DNA from: Candidatus Villigracilis saccharophilus
GTDB lineage: Bacteria; Chloroflexota; Anaerolineae; Anaerolineales; Villigracilaceae
Direction of reading: 5' to 3'
Assembly: GCA_016709305.1 (NCBI GenBank)
Contig: JADJNA010000051.1
Location: 31,541-95,540 of the forward strand
DNA: 64,000 bases
Shown: one piece after another, positions 7,716 to 16,487 of the stretch
Layout of the letters: the number at the start of each line of letters is the position of its first letter
Position numbering within the stretch: the first letter of the stretch is position 1
Notes under the pieces: generated by a model
What the model was told of the DNA's origin: nothing
The model's input: the letters and a program-made list of their open reading frames with translations, nothing else
The model's database searches: none
Program-made: the position numbers and the translations under genes

Positions 7716-8567
7716 CTAATCGAACATAAACGCCAGCCCTACCGTGCCGGGACCGGTGTGTGTACCGACAACGGGGCTGAGCTCTGTCGAGAGCGTTTCA
7801 ACAGGATTTAATTTTCTCGCGGCGGCATCCAGCAATATCTTTGCATCATCAGCGGCATTCGCATGCAGCGAGGCGATCCGAACATTTGACTTACCCTTTG
7901 TTTTCTCTGCGACCAGCTCAAGGATACGGTCGTGGGCCTTGCCTTTGGTGCGGATTCGTTCAATTCCTTCCACTTTTCCTTCTTTGAGTGCAAGGATCGG
8001 TTTTAGATTTAACGCCGCGCCGATGTACCTTTGCGCACCGCCAATGCGCCCGCCACGGTGCAGGAATTCCAGCGTATCCACAGCAAAAAGAACACCTGTC
8101 TTTTCGTGAGCTTTTTCGGTCAGTGCAGCAACTTCTTTTATGGTGGCGCCTGCCTCCAGTGCGCGTGCAGCAGCGAGTACCTGAAATCCGAGCGCCATGG
8201 CCGTAGATTGACTATCTACCAGGGTCACTTTTTCGCCAGCGGTTCCCATTGAGGCTTTGCCTTGAATGGCAGATTGCAGAGTCCCGGAGAGCTTGGATGA
8301 AATAAAAATTCCCAACACTTCAAATCCCTGATCTACCAGGGGCTGGAAAATGGACTGCATGCTGGCAGGAGAGACTTGTGAAGTGGATGGCATTACCTTC
8401 GATGTTTTTAAACGGCTAAAATATTCATCAGAGCGGATATCGATCCCGTCACGAAAAGTTTCGTTTCCCCAAATTAATATCTGCGGGGCGACCGTTATAT
8501 TGTGCTTCCCGACATACTCTGTGGGGATATAAGCTGTGCTGTCTGTGACAACTGCAAATTTTGACAT
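7716..8567 (-). CDS. DegV-family fatty-acid-binding protein
   Basis: 283 residues. DegV/FakB proteins bind a fatty acid and present it to a kinase. Family motifs are present: VTDSTAYIPTEYV at the N-terminus, the TSQVSPASM loop with the ligand-contact Thr-Ser, ISSKLSGTLQSA, LVDSQSTAMALG, FLHRGGRIGG and the C-terminal GTHTGPGTVGLAF. The start follows GGAGGAAGT directly. No FakA-like kinase is in the window. It leads the degV-crp-DUF2892 run. Confidence 0.93.
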   Translation of the reverse strand: MSKFAVVTDSTAYIPTEYVGKHNITVAPQILIWGNETFRDGIDIRSDEYFSRLKTSKVMPSTSQVSPASMQSIFQPLVDQGFEVLGIFISSKLSGTLQSAIQGKASMGTAGEKVTLVDSQSTAMALGFQVLAAARALEAGATIKEVAALTEKAHEKTGVLFAVDTLEFLHRGGRIGGAQRYIGAALNLKPILALKEGKVEGIERIRTKGKAHDRILELVAEKTKGKSNVRIASLHANAADDAKILLDAAARKLNPVETLSTELSPVVGTHTGPGTVGLAFMFD

Positions 8568-8656
8568 TACTTCCTCCGAACAATGGAATGTGATATTCGG
8601 GCAATTTTACCCTAGTGGGGGATTGCGCCTGGAGAAAATCTGTTATTAAGGCTCAT

Positions 8657-8664
8657 GGTATAAT
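8657..8664 (+). promoter_or_regulatory. Extended -10 promoter of the mre/mrd operon
   Basis: TGGTATAAT (8656-8664) is a perfect TATAAT with an upstream TG extension, 49 bases before the mreB start. There is no good -35 box, as is common for extended -10 promoters. The same GGTATAAT string recurs upstream of three other plus-strand units in the window. Confidence 0.6.
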
Positions 8665-8712
8665 TCTTTTTGTTATCCTCACCTCGCATGAACCCTCACT
8701 TAGGAGCCTATT

Positions 8713-9786
8713 TTGGCCTTCAACCCTATTAACTGGCTGTTAGGCCTTTTTTCTCTGGATATCGCCATAGACCTTGGCACTGCGAACACTCTAGTTCATG
8801 TTCGCGGTAAGGGGATAGTTATTAATGAGCCATCCTGGGTCACTGTCGATAAGAAATTGCGCCAGCCTGTTGCCATTGGTCTCGAAGCAAAAGAAATGGT
8901 CGGCCGCACACCAAGTAATGTTATGGTGGTGCGTCCTATTCGCGATGGCGTGATTGCCGAATTTGACGTGACGCAGGTCATGCTGGAATATTTTATTGGC
9001 AAGGTACATGAACAAAGTATGGTTCCATTACCGCGCCCGCGCGTGATCGTTGGATTACCCACAGGTGTGACGGAAGTCGAAAAGCGTGCTGTCTATGACG
9101 CAGTCATGGCTTCTGGCGCGCGTCAGGCCATGTTGATTGAGGAACCGATCGCGGCTGCGCTGGGAGCTGGTCTGCCCGTCGGAGAGATCCGTGGTTCGAT
9201 GGTGGTTGATATAGGCGGCGGGACAACTGAAGTCGCGGTGTTGTCCATGAGCGGTGTCGTTGCCTCACGTTCCCTGCGTGTCGCGGGCGATGAAATGGAC
9301 CAGGATATCGTGCAGTATCTTCGCAATAAATATAATCTGCTGATCGGTGAAGGCAATGCCGAGCAGATCAAATGGCAAATTGGTTCAGCTTATCCATTAC
9401 AACCGGAAAAGACCATGGAGGTGCGTGGCCGTAATTTGGTGAGTGGCTTACCTGAAACAGTTGAAATTTCTTCAGTTGAAATTCGAGAATCCTTGAGCGC
9501 ATCCGTTCAGGTGATTATTGACACTGTGCGCGATGCGCTGGATGAAATCCCGCCTGAGATTGTGGCAGACCTCATGGATATTGGTATTTGTCTTGCTGGT
9601 GGGGGCGCTCTGCTTCAAGGGCTTGCCGAACGTCTGACTGATGAAATGAAACTGCGTGTTTGGGTTGCGGAAGATCCGCTGACTTGTGTGGCGCGCGGCG
9701 CGGCAATGATCTTTGAAGATCTGGATTCCCTTGGACGTTATCTGGTCGGACTGGAACGCGGCAGTACGCGACATATAATTGGATAA
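8713..9786 (+). CDS. mreB: Rod shape-determining actin homologue MreB
   Basis: 357 residues from a TTG start, chosen because AGGAG at 8702-8706 is correctly spaced. MreB forms membrane-bound filaments that guide the elongation machinery. Actin-fold motifs are clear: IAIDLGTANTLVHVRGKGI (phosphate 1), EEPIAAALGAGL, MVVDIGGGTTEVAVLS (phosphate 2) and ICLAGGGALLQGLAERL (adenosine). The N-terminal hydrophobic stretch (NWLLGLFSL) fits a membrane-binding helix. It opens a cluster with mreC, mreD, the PBP2 gene, minCDE and rodA. Confidence 0.97.
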   Translation: MAFNPINWLLGLFSLDIAIDLGTANTLVHVRGKGIVINEPSWVTVDKKLRQPVAIGLEAKEMVGRTPSNVMVVRPIRDGVIAEFDVTQVMLEYFIGKVHEQSMVPLPRPRVIVGLPTGVTEVEKRAVYDAVMASGARQAMLIEEPIAAALGAGLPVGEIRGSMVVDIGGGTTEVAVLSMSGVVASRSLRVAGDEMDQDIVQYLRNKYNLLIGEGNAEQIKWQIGSAYPLQPEKTMEVRGRNLVSGLPETVEISSVEIRESLSASVQVIIDTVRDALDEIPPEIVADLMDIGICLAGGGALLQGLAERLTDEMKLRVWVAEDPLTCVARGAAMIFEDLDSLGRYLVGLERGSTRHIIG

Positions 9787-9894
9787 TCTCATATCTGGTA
9801 AACCCCATGAACGATCTGATGAGAAAAAATGCGCACATGAAATGTATTGTTTGTTGATCAAGGTTTCCCGCATATCTTTCAGGTCTTGCAAATT

Positions 9895-10731
9895 ATGAAC
9901 TCTCGTTCTTTACAAACAACGATTATCTTCCTTGTGGTGGGGGGCATCCTGGCCCTGGCCTTGGGTGGTTTCTTTGGATCCGCCTCAAGACAATTTAATT
10001 CGGTGTTTATTGAAATTCAAACATGGGTGTCCGCTCGTTTCCTGGGTGTTCAAGATTTTTTCACAGCGCCTCGTGATATTGTCTCATTGCGAACACGCAA
10101 TGCTGAACTTGAAACTCAGGTTTCTCAATTACAGGCGCAAGTGATCGAATTGCAACAGCGCGTGAATGAGACAGAAATTCTCGCCGCGCTTGTTGATTTT
10201 TCCCGGACCAATCCCGAAAGCACTTATAAAGCTGCGGCGGTTATTGGTCGTGACCCTTCTCCATTTTTACATTACATCATTATTAACCGCGGTTCGAACG
10301 ATGAGATCCTACGCGGCATGCCCGTGGTCACAAACCAGGGATTGGTTGGGCGCATCGATGCTGTCATTGCAGATGCCGCCCGTGTCCAACTCATTACTGA
10401 TCCAGGGTCCGCCATCAATAGTTCCCTCCAAAATGCAAAAACGACCGCCGTCACACTTGGGTCGGTAACTGGCGATATTTCTCTGGATATGATCTCGCAG
10501 AATGTAGTGGTTCAGGCGGGCGATCTGGTCTTGACCTCGGGATTGGGTGGCGGATATCCATCTGATATTCCCATCGGACAGGTACTTACGATCCGCAGCC
10601 TTGAATTTGAACTGTTTCAGCAGGCGACCATCCAGCCAGCCGTTGACTTTACCCGTCTTGCGATCGTTCTTGTCATCACCAACTTCAGCCCTGTGGATAT
10701 CGCTCCGCTTGAACCCCAAACCATTCCATAA
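9895..10731 (+). CDS. mreC: Rod shape-determining protein MreC
   Basis: 278 residues from the ATG at 9895. An upstream in-frame TTG at 9847 would add 16 residues that do not look like MreC. Topology is standard: a short cytoplasmic tail, one membrane helix (about residues 8-28), a coiled coil (RTRNAELETQVSQLQAQVI and following), then the two-lobed extracytoplasmic beta domain (VIGRDPSPFLHYIIINRGS, GMPVVTNQGLVGRI, LTSGLGGGYPSDIPIGQV). It bridges MreB/MreD to PBP2. It is preceded by a ~110-base gap from mreB and followed 11 bases later by mreD. Confidence 0.95.
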   Translation: MNSRSLQTTIIFLVVGGILALALGGFFGSASRQFNSVFIEIQTWVSARFLGVQDFFTAPRDIVSLRTRNAELETQVSQLQAQVIELQQRVNETEILAALVDFSRTNPESTYKAAAVIGRDPSPFLHYIIINRGSNDEILRGMPVVTNQGLVGRIDAVIADAARVQLITDPGSAINSSLQNAKTTAVTLGSVTGDISLDMISQNVVVQAGDLVLTSGLGGGYPSDIPIGQVLTIRSLEFELFQQATIQPAVDFTRLAIVLVITNFSPVDIAPLEPQTIP

Positions 10732-10742
10732 TCATATTTGCC

Positions 10743-11243
10743 ATGCGAAATCTTGTTGCGTTCCCGCTGCTCGCGCTGGCTGTTATCCTGCAATCCTCGG
10801 TTGTCAGCCAGGTTAAATTACTCTCCGGCTCTGCTGATTTGCCTTTGATCTTGATCGCGGCATGGGCATTGCAGGAACGGGTTAAATCCGCGTGGCATTG
10901 GGCTGTGCTTGCCTGCGCAATGTTAGGTATTGTTTCGAAAATGCCCTGGCCCGTTCTGTTGGTCGGTTACCTGGCTATCGTGATTGCGGCCCGGGCGTTA
11001 CAAAAACGGGTGTGGCAGGCCCCTTTATTGGCGATGTTCAGTATCACTTTTATTGGCACCTTGTTTAAGAATTTATTGTCCTTCGTTGCATTACAAATCC
11101 TCGGTACATCTCTACCATTTAGCGATGTTGTCGGGGTGCTTGTGTTGCCCAGCCTGCTGCTCAATATGCTTTTCTCGATTCCGGTTTATACTTTTATGCG
11201 CGATTTGGCGCGTTGGGTTTATCCTTCAGAGGAGATTGAATGA
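10743..11243 (+). CDS. mreD: Rod shape-determining membrane protein MreD
   Basis: 166 residues, almost wholly hydrophobic with about five predicted membrane helices. It has the MreD-like start MRNLVAFPLLALAVILQSSV and PDLILAAWAL-type second helix (here ADLPLILIAAWALQERV). MreD is the integral membrane partner of MreC in the elongasome. Assignment rests on size, hydropathy and its place between mreC and the PBP2 gene. It overlaps the next gene by 4 bases (ATGA), indicating coupled translation. Confidence 0.88.
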   Translation: MRNLVAFPLLALAVILQSSVVSQVKLLSGSADLPLILIAAWALQERVKSAWHWAVLACAMLGIVSKMPWPVLLVGYLAIVIAARALQKRVWQAPLLAMFSITFIGTLFKNLLSFVALQILGTSLPFSDVVGVLVLPSLLLNMLFSIPVYTFMRDLARWVYPSEEIE

Positions 11244-13438
11244 GTACTGGTTCGATACCACGACCAGCCCGTTTTGAAACATGGCGGATTGCAGCCATTT
11301 ATATAGTCTTGGTGCTGGCATTTACCGGGCTGCTTATGCGGCTTGTCAATTTACAAGTCTTACAGGAATCGGTCTGGACGGCTCAGGCGATTGATAATTA
11401 CACATATGAAGTGAACGTGCCGGCTCCGCGTGGAATTATATACGATCGCAATGGTTATATCCTTGCGCGCAATGTGGCTTCCTATAATATAGTAATCACC
11501 CCTGCAGATTTGCCTGATGATGAATCAGATATTCAGCGCATTTATCGACAATTATCCGACCTGATCGATGTCCCTGTTGGCGGGGTGGTGACAGACGCGT
11601 CACTGGAGGAAGCGAAACTTTTTGCTGCTTGTGTGCCTGGGCCGGGAATAGCCCAGCTTGTTGCTCTACAAGATACGCTCGCTCCATACAGCCCGGTAAA
11701 ATTGAAGTGCAACGTTTCTGAAGATGTTGCCCGCGTTGTTGAGGAGAGGTCGATCGATTGGCCCGGTGTGTCTGTTGAGATCGACCCGATTCGCGACTAC
11801 CCGACAGGTTCGTTGACAGCCAGTCTTGTGGGTTTTCTGGGTCCGATTCCGGCGCTTTTTGAAAAAGAATATACAGATAAAGGGTTTATTCCCAACCGCG
11901 ATAAGATCGGATATGCCGGCGTCGAGGATTCTATGCAGGATATTCTGGCTGGCAGGAATGGTCTGCGTGTTGTCGAGATTGATGTGGCCGGTCAGGAACT
12001 TCGTAATCTTGAACCGCCCAGACCTACAGTGCCAGGGCAAAATGTGTATCTCACCATCGATACAAGATTACAGGCAGTGGCTGAAGCGTCCTTGGTTCAG
12101 GAGATTAACTTTTGGAATACCTATTTTGGAACAGTGCGTATCTCCAGCGGCGTGGTCATTGCCATGAATCCGAAGACTGGCGAGATTCTCGCGATGGTTT
12201 CCTATCCATCCTATGAAAACAATCGCTTCGCGCGTTTGATCCCTGCCTATTATTATGAACAATTGAGTCAGGATTCGCGTAATCCCTTACTGAACAATGC
12301 GATCGGCGCTGAATTTCCGCCGGGATCTGTATTTAAATTGTCCACTGCTACTGGCGCGTATAACGAAAATGTTGTTGAATTGGATACGGTCATTCAAGCA
12401 CCGGGACAATTGCTCCTGTGTGAAAAATTCAATCCGAATGATACCTGTACTGACAGCAACACGCGACCCTTCGTGGATTGGATCTTTGAACAAAACCCCG
12501 ACGGTTTTGGGCAGATTGATTTTCAACATTGCATCGCGTATTCCAGTAATGTTTGTTTCTATAAGCTGGGCGGCGGCTTCGAAGACGAGATCAAGCAGGG
12601 GCTGGGCATTGAACGCCTCCAGCAATACGCCCGGGCGCTCGGGTATGATCAAAGGTCAGGTATCCAGTTAAAAGGCGAAGCAGATGGATTAATTCCCGAC
12701 CCGCAATGGAAACGTATCAACACTGGTGAGAACTGGTCAACCGGTGACACATACATCGCGAGTGTGGGGCAGGGTTATGTGCTGGCGACCCCGTTGCAGA
12801 TATTGATGTCCGGTGCGACGATTGCAAATCGCGGTAAATTGATGCAGCCAACGATCGTGCGCGAAGTGACCGATGGCGAGGGGAATCCAGTTGAAATGTG
12901 GTTCAATCCTGACCCGCAACAGTTTACGGTTTCTCCGGAACAAACCCCAGGCAGTTATCAGATATCACCTTTCACGCCAAATTTGAAATGGGATATTACG
13001 GTTACTCCGATGATCGCAAATTACTCTTGTGACGGCAGTGTTTGCAGTCTGGATGAAAGTAAATTAAAGATCGTGGATCCTGAGACGGTTGAAGCCGTGC
13101 GTGGTGGTACTCGTCTTTCGATCACAGATTCACGAGGAACACTTAATAAGTTGTTCTCAAGTTTCCCCATTGCAGTGGCAGGCAAGACCGGTACCGCGGA
13201 ATATTGTGATGATGTTGCCCGCAAGGCGAATCGTTGTAATTTTGGTGCATGGCCGACCCATTCATGGACTTTGGCATATGCACCGTATGAGGACCCTGAG
13301 ATTATCGTGGTTGCTTTTGCATACAATGGCGGCGAGGGTGCAAGCGTGGCAGGTCCGATCGTTGAGAGGGTCATTAAGGCGTACTTTGAATTGAAATCCA
13401 TTGATATTTCGAAAGAAAATCCATCTGATGGGCAGTAG
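11240..13438 (+). CDS. mrdA: Penicillin-binding protein 2, elongation transpeptidase
   Basis: 732 residues, longer than the ~630 of E. coli PBP2. One N-terminal membrane helix (residues ~16-35) is followed by the dimerisation domain (PAPRGIIYDRNGYILARN) and the transpeptidase domain. The catalytic motifs are intact: SVFK with nucleophile Ser363 and Lys366, SSN at 435-437, and KTGT at 649-652. The protein cross-links peptidoglycan during elongation together with RodA. The extracytoplasmic part has ten cysteines arranged in five close or plausible pairs (131/157, 394/403, 431/439, 597/602, 656/666), suggesting disulphides. It is translationally coupled to mreD and ends 80 bases before minC. Confidence 0.96.
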   Translation: MSTGSIPRPARFETWRIAAIYIVLVLAFTGLLMRLVNLQVLQESVWTAQAIDNYTYEVNVPAPRGIIYDRNGYILARNVASYNIVITPADLPDDESDIQRIYRQLSDLIDVPVGGVVTDASLEEAKLFAACVPGPGIAQLVALQDTLAPYSPVKLKCNVSEDVARVVEERSIDWPGVSVEIDPIRDYPTGSLTASLVGFLGPIPALFEKEYTDKGFIPNRDKIGYAGVEDSMQDILAGRNGLRVVEIDVAGQELRNLEPPRPTVPGQNVYLTIDTRLQAVAEASLVQEINFWNTYFGTVRISSGVVIAMNPKTGEILAMVSYPSYENNRFARLIPAYYYEQLSQDSRNPLLNNAIGAEFPPGSVFKLSTATGAYNENVVELDTVIQAPGQLLLCEKFNPNDTCTDSNTRPFVDWIFEQNPDGFGQIDFQHCIAYSSNVCFYKLGGGFEDEIKQGLGIERLQQYARALGYDQRSGIQLKGEADGLIPDPQWKRINTGENWSTGDTYIASVGQGYVLATPLQILMSGATIANRGKLMQPTIVREVTDGEGNPVEMWFNPDPQQFTVSPEQTPGSYQISPFTPNLKWDITVTPMIANYSCDGSVCSLDESKLKIVDPETVEAVRGGTRLSITDSRGTLNKLFSSFPIAVAGKTGTAEYCDDVARKANRCNFGAWPTHSWTLAYAPYEDPEIIVVAFAYNGGEGASVAGPIVERVIKAYFELKSIDISKENPSDGQ

Positions 13439-13495
13439 TCTTAAATTATTGAATCGGGATTTTTTAACAGTACCGCCGTTTCACCTACGGCGTCA

Positions 13496-13503
13496 GGTAT
13501 AAT
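13496..13503 (+). promoter_or_regulatory. Candidate -10 box for the min genes
   Basis: GGTATAAT lies 15 bases before the minC ATG with no good -35 box. It suggests that minCDE can be transcribed apart from mrdA. Confidence 0.45.
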
Positions 13504-13518
13504 TTGTGCAAAATTATT

Positions 13519-14199
13519 ATGGAGCAAATAACCTCACTCGTTCAGATCAAAGGCATACGCGATGGACTTCTCGCATCATTTTTGGATGCATCTTGGGAAG
13601 ACCAATGTGCCGCATTGCTTGCGCAAATTGATGAGCGGTCCGCCTTCTTTCAAGGTGCGCGCCTCGCGATGGATGTTGGTTCGCAAGTGCTGAAAGTGAA
13701 TGATCTGGTTGATTTGCGTGATCGACTTTCGGAGCGTAATGTCGTTTTATGGGCTGTCGTGAGCGAATCACCGACCACTGAGAAGACTTCTCAATTACTT
13801 GGCCTGGCGACCCGCATCTCGAAGCCTCGACCGGAAGAACAGAGACAATTTACGAACACTATCACCGATGAAACCGCCTTGTTTATCAACAAGACACTTC
13901 GTTCCGGTACACGGGTTGAGTATCCGGGTAATGTGGTGGTGATGGGCGATATTAACCCAGGCGCCGAGATCGTTGCGGAAGGAAATGTCATCGTTTGGGG
14001 ACGTGTGCGCGGCATGATCCATGCTGGATCAAAAGGAAATCGGTCGGCATTTATTTGTGCGCTTGATCTTTCCGCAAATCAACTTCGTATTGCCAATGAA
14101 ATTTCGGCGACGCTTAAACCCCAAAAAGACCCGAAGCCCGAAGTAGCCAGTATTAATAGTGAAGGCCGTTTACAAGCAGAACGCTGGCACACTGGTTAA
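13519..14199 (+). CDS. minC: Septum site-determining protein MinC
   Basis: 226 residues from the ATG at 13519; an upstream TTG at 13504 is in frame but unlikely. MinC inhibits FtsZ ring assembly away from midcell. The N-terminal domain (VQIKGIRDGLLASF) is weakly conserved. The C-terminal beta-helix is typical: SGTRVEYPGNVVVMGDINPG, AEIVAEGNVIVWGRVRGMIH and AGSKGNRSAFICALDLSANQ. Position before minD supports the call. The Shine-Dalgarno site is weak. Confidence 0.93.
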   Translation: MEQITSLVQIKGIRDGLLASFLDASWEDQCAALLAQIDERSAFFQGARLAMDVGSQVLKVNDLVDLRDRLSERNVVLWAVVSESPTTEKTSQLLGLATRISKPRPEEQRQFTNTITDETALFINKTLRSGTRVEYPGNVVVMGDINPGAEIVAEGNVIVWGRVRGMIHAGSKGNRSAFICALDLSANQLRIANEISATLKPQKDPKPEVASINSEGRLQAERWHTG

Positions 14200-14219
14200 T
14201 CCATTTATAGGAATAGAAT

Positions 14220-15017
14220 ATGACAGCTCAAGTAATTACAGTTACATCCGGAAAAGGCGGCGTGGGCAAGACCACCGCTGTTGCCAATCTCGCCACCGCT
14301 CTTGCCGCTGATGGTATGAAAGTTGTCTGTATTGATGGCGATATCGGTTTGCGCAACCTGGACGTCATTCTGGGACTTGAAAATCGAATTGTGTACGACA
14401 TCGTGGACGTGATCGAAGGACGTTGTAAATTAAAGCAGGCGATGATTCGTGATAAGCATTATCCCGAGTTGTATTTGATTCCCGCTGCGCAGACGCGCGA
14501 CAAGAGTGCGGTTTCACCAACAGACATGGTGCGCATCTGCAAGGAACTACGCCCGATTGCTGATTTTGTTCTGATAGACTCGCCTGCAGGCATTGAGCGC
14601 GGTTTTCGAAATTCCATCGCTGCGGCAGACCGTGTCTTGATCGTGACCAACCCCGAGGTCAGCGCGGTGCGGGATGCGGATCGTGTGGTGGGTATTCTCG
14701 AAGCGGAGGAAAAAGGGAGCCCGGCATTGATCCTCAATCGGTTAAACCCGGCATTGGTTAGAAATAATGACATGCTCTCTGCGGATGATGTCCTCGATTT
14801 GCTTGGGATTCAATTGATCGGAATCGTGCCCGAGGATGAGGCTGTTATCATCGGCTCCAATCGCGGGGCGCCAGTTGTTACAGAACCAAAAAGTCGGGCC
14901 GGGCAGGCTTTCAGAAATATTGCGAAGCGTATTCAAGGTCAGGACGTGCCTTTCATGGATCTGGAGCAAAAAAACGCTTTATGGTCGGCGTTACAGCGAT
15001 TTACTGGGAGGAAATAA
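14220..15017 (+). CDS. minD: Septum site-determining ATPase MinD
   Basis: 265 residues. It has the deviant Walker A of the ParA/MinD class (TSGKGGVGKTT, residues 9-19), the DGDIGLRNLDVILGLENR motif, and the D(S)PAGIERGF switch II region. The C-terminal amphipathic helix (LWSALQRFTGRK) is the MinD membrane-targeting sequence. MinD recruits MinC to the membrane and is released by MinE. Its stop overlaps the minE ATG (TAATG at 15015-15019). Confidence 0.97.
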   Translation: MTAQVITVTSGKGGVGKTTAVANLATALAADGMKVVCIDGDIGLRNLDVILGLENRIVYDIVDVIEGRCKLKQAMIRDKHYPELYLIPAAQTRDKSAVSPTDMVRICKELRPIADFVLIDSPAGIERGFRNSIAAADRVLIVTNPEVSAVRDADRVVGILEAEEKGSPALILNRLNPALVRNNDMLSADDVLDLLGIQLIGIVPEDEAVIIGSNRGAPVVTEPKSRAGQAFRNIAKRIQGQDVPFMDLEQKNALWSALQRFTGRK

Positions 15018-15272
15018 TGTTTAATTTTTTTTAAGAAAAAGCGAAGCGCTGAAAGCGCAAAAGACCGCTTGCAGCTTGTCTTGGTGCATGACCGGACTGA
15101 CTTGACCCCTGCTCAGCTCGATGCCTTGAAAAATGATTTGCTTAAGGCGATCTCGAATTATATTGATATCGACCCGGATGCGGTTCAAATTGGACTGGAA
15201 CGAGATGGCCGTTCTCAACGGCTGGTTGCAGATATTCCTCTGCGAGGCGTATCCCGTCATCGCACTGGTTGA
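15017..15272 (+). pseudogene. minE: MinE topological specificity factor, frameshifted at a T8 run
   Basis: The ATG at 15017 overlaps the minD stop. The sequence starts MFNFF and then meets TAA because the run at 15025-15032 has eight T. With seven, the frame reads MFNFFKKKRSAESAKDRLQL and continues to 15272 as a normal ~84-residue MinE. Its visible features are RLQLVLVHDRTDLTPAQLD (the anti-MinCD region), LKNDLLKAISNYIDID and the C-terminal LVADIPLRG. Everything downstream is intact, so this is either a homopolymer sequencing error or a slippage-prone run. MinE releases MinD from the membrane and sets the division site. Confidence 0.88.
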
Positions 15273-15290
15273 TCTTTTTTACATTTGGAG

Positions 15291-15341
15291 ACACGGATCA
15301 ACCCCTGAGATGATTTCCGGTTGCATCCGTGTTTTTATTTT
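15291..15341 (+). terminator. Intrinsic terminator directly abutting the rodA start codon
   Basis: Stem 15291-15303 (ACACGGATCAACC) pairs with 15319-15332 (GGTTGCATCCGTGT), 13 bp with one bulged C. It is followed by TTTTATTTT. The T tract runs straight into the rodA ATG at 15342. It ends the min transcript or attenuates rodA. Confidence 0.7.
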
Positions 15342-16469
15342 ATGACTCGTGGACTTTCCTGGCGTAATTTTGATTTTATTTTATTGGGCGCAGTAGTGCT
15401 TGCGTCTTCTTTTGGCACAGCGATGATTCGCTCCGCTGTCGCGGGAAATGAGGTTTTACAGCCGCTCATTATGCGTCAGGTATATTTTGCTCTGCTGGGT
15501 GTTGTGCTGATATTTTTGGTTGCTTCGGTGGATTATCGTTACTGGTTGGCTTTGTATCGTCCTATCTATTTGGGAATTATGATCTTCCTGGTGACGTTGA
15601 CCGGGTTTGGCCAATCTGCGTTTGGTGCACAGCGCTGGTTTCAAGTGGGTGTTCTTTTTCTTCAACCGACTGAATTTGCCAAGATCGTTGCGATCATTAT
15701 TCTGGCGCGCTATTTTGAAGTTGTTCAATATCAGCCCCGCGATCTAAAATGGGTTTTTGGCGCAGTTCTCTGGGCGTCTGGAATCATCCTCATGATTCTT
15801 CTACAACCCAATTTGAGTAACGTGTTACTGCTATCCGTTATTCTTGCGGTGATGTTGTGGATTAATGGAGTGCAGGTTAAGCACGTACTCTCTGCGGTTG
15901 CAATAGGCGCTATTGCAGTGGCAAGTTTGGTTGCGCTCTCTGTGCTTGGCGTGCGGGTTCCATTTTTGCAGGCATATCAGCAGGAACGTATCGTAAATTT
16001 TGTTGTGCCAGATCCAAATGACACCTACGGCAATCGCTATAATGTACAGCAGGCTTTGATCGCTGTTGGCACAGGCGGTGTGTTTGGTCAAGGATACGGA
16101 CACGGCACCCAGACCCAGTTACGCTTTCTGAAAGTACGCCATACTGATTTTATTTTTGCCGCCAGCGCCGAGGAATTTGGTCTGATCGGGGGGGCGCTGA
16201 TCATTCTCACCCTCAGTATTATTATTTGGCGTTGCATCCGTGCGGCCCAGAAAGCGCGCGATGTGGCAGGGTCGATGATCGCGCTGGGTGCGGCAACCTT
16301 GATTTTCTTTCAAGCTGCGGTGAATATAGGGATGAACCTGAATGTATTGCCTGTTTCAGGCTTGCCTCTTCCCTTTATAAGTTATGGCGGTAGCGGCTTG
16401 ACCGCGCTCATGCTTGGAATTGGACTTGTTGAAAGCGTTGTAATGCGCCATTCGCAAACCGAATTTTAA
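15342..16469 (+). CDS. rodA: RodA/FtsW-family SEDS glycosyltransferase
   Basis: 375 residues from the ATG at 15342. It is a multi-pass SEDS protein with about ten membrane helices. Family signatures include GAQRWFQVGVLFLQPTEFAK, LQPNLSNVLLLSVI, GYGHGTQTQLRFLKVRHTDF and IFAASAEEFGLIGG, then NVLPVSGLPLPFISYGGSGL. SEDS proteins polymerise lipid II with a cognate class B PBP, here presumably the PBP2 of the same cluster, which favours RodA over FtsW. The upstream region has no Shine-Dalgarno site but a terminator-like hairpin, so expression is unusual. Confidence 0.93.
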   Translation: MTRGLSWRNFDFILLGAVVLASSFGTAMIRSAVAGNEVLQPLIMRQVYFALLGVVLIFLVASVDYRYWLALYRPIYLGIMIFLVTLTGFGQSAFGAQRWFQVGVLFLQPTEFAKIVAIIILARYFEVVQYQPRDLKWVFGAVLWASGIILMILLQPNLSNVLLLSVILAVMLWINGVQVKHVLSAVAIGAIAVASLVALSVLGVRVPFLQAYQQERIVNFVVPDPNDTYGNRYNVQQALIAVGTGGVFGQGYGHGTQTQLRFLKVRHTDFIFAASAEEFGLIGGALIILTLSIIIWRCIRAAQKARDVAGSMIALGAATLIFFQAAVNIGMNLNVLPVSGLPLPFISYGGSGLTALMLGIGLVESVVMRHSQTEF

Positions 16470-16487
16470 ATTAAGGAGTATTTTCTT

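Noticed and set aside
8791..9062. Minus-strand ORFs opposite mreB
   Set aside because: They are shadows of a strongly conserved actin-fold gene with no Shine-Dalgarno site or motif.
14836..15345. Short plus-strand ORFs overlapping the minD end, minE and the rodA leader in other frames
   Set aside because: The minD and minE frames explain the sequence; only the one-base minE break is real evidence.
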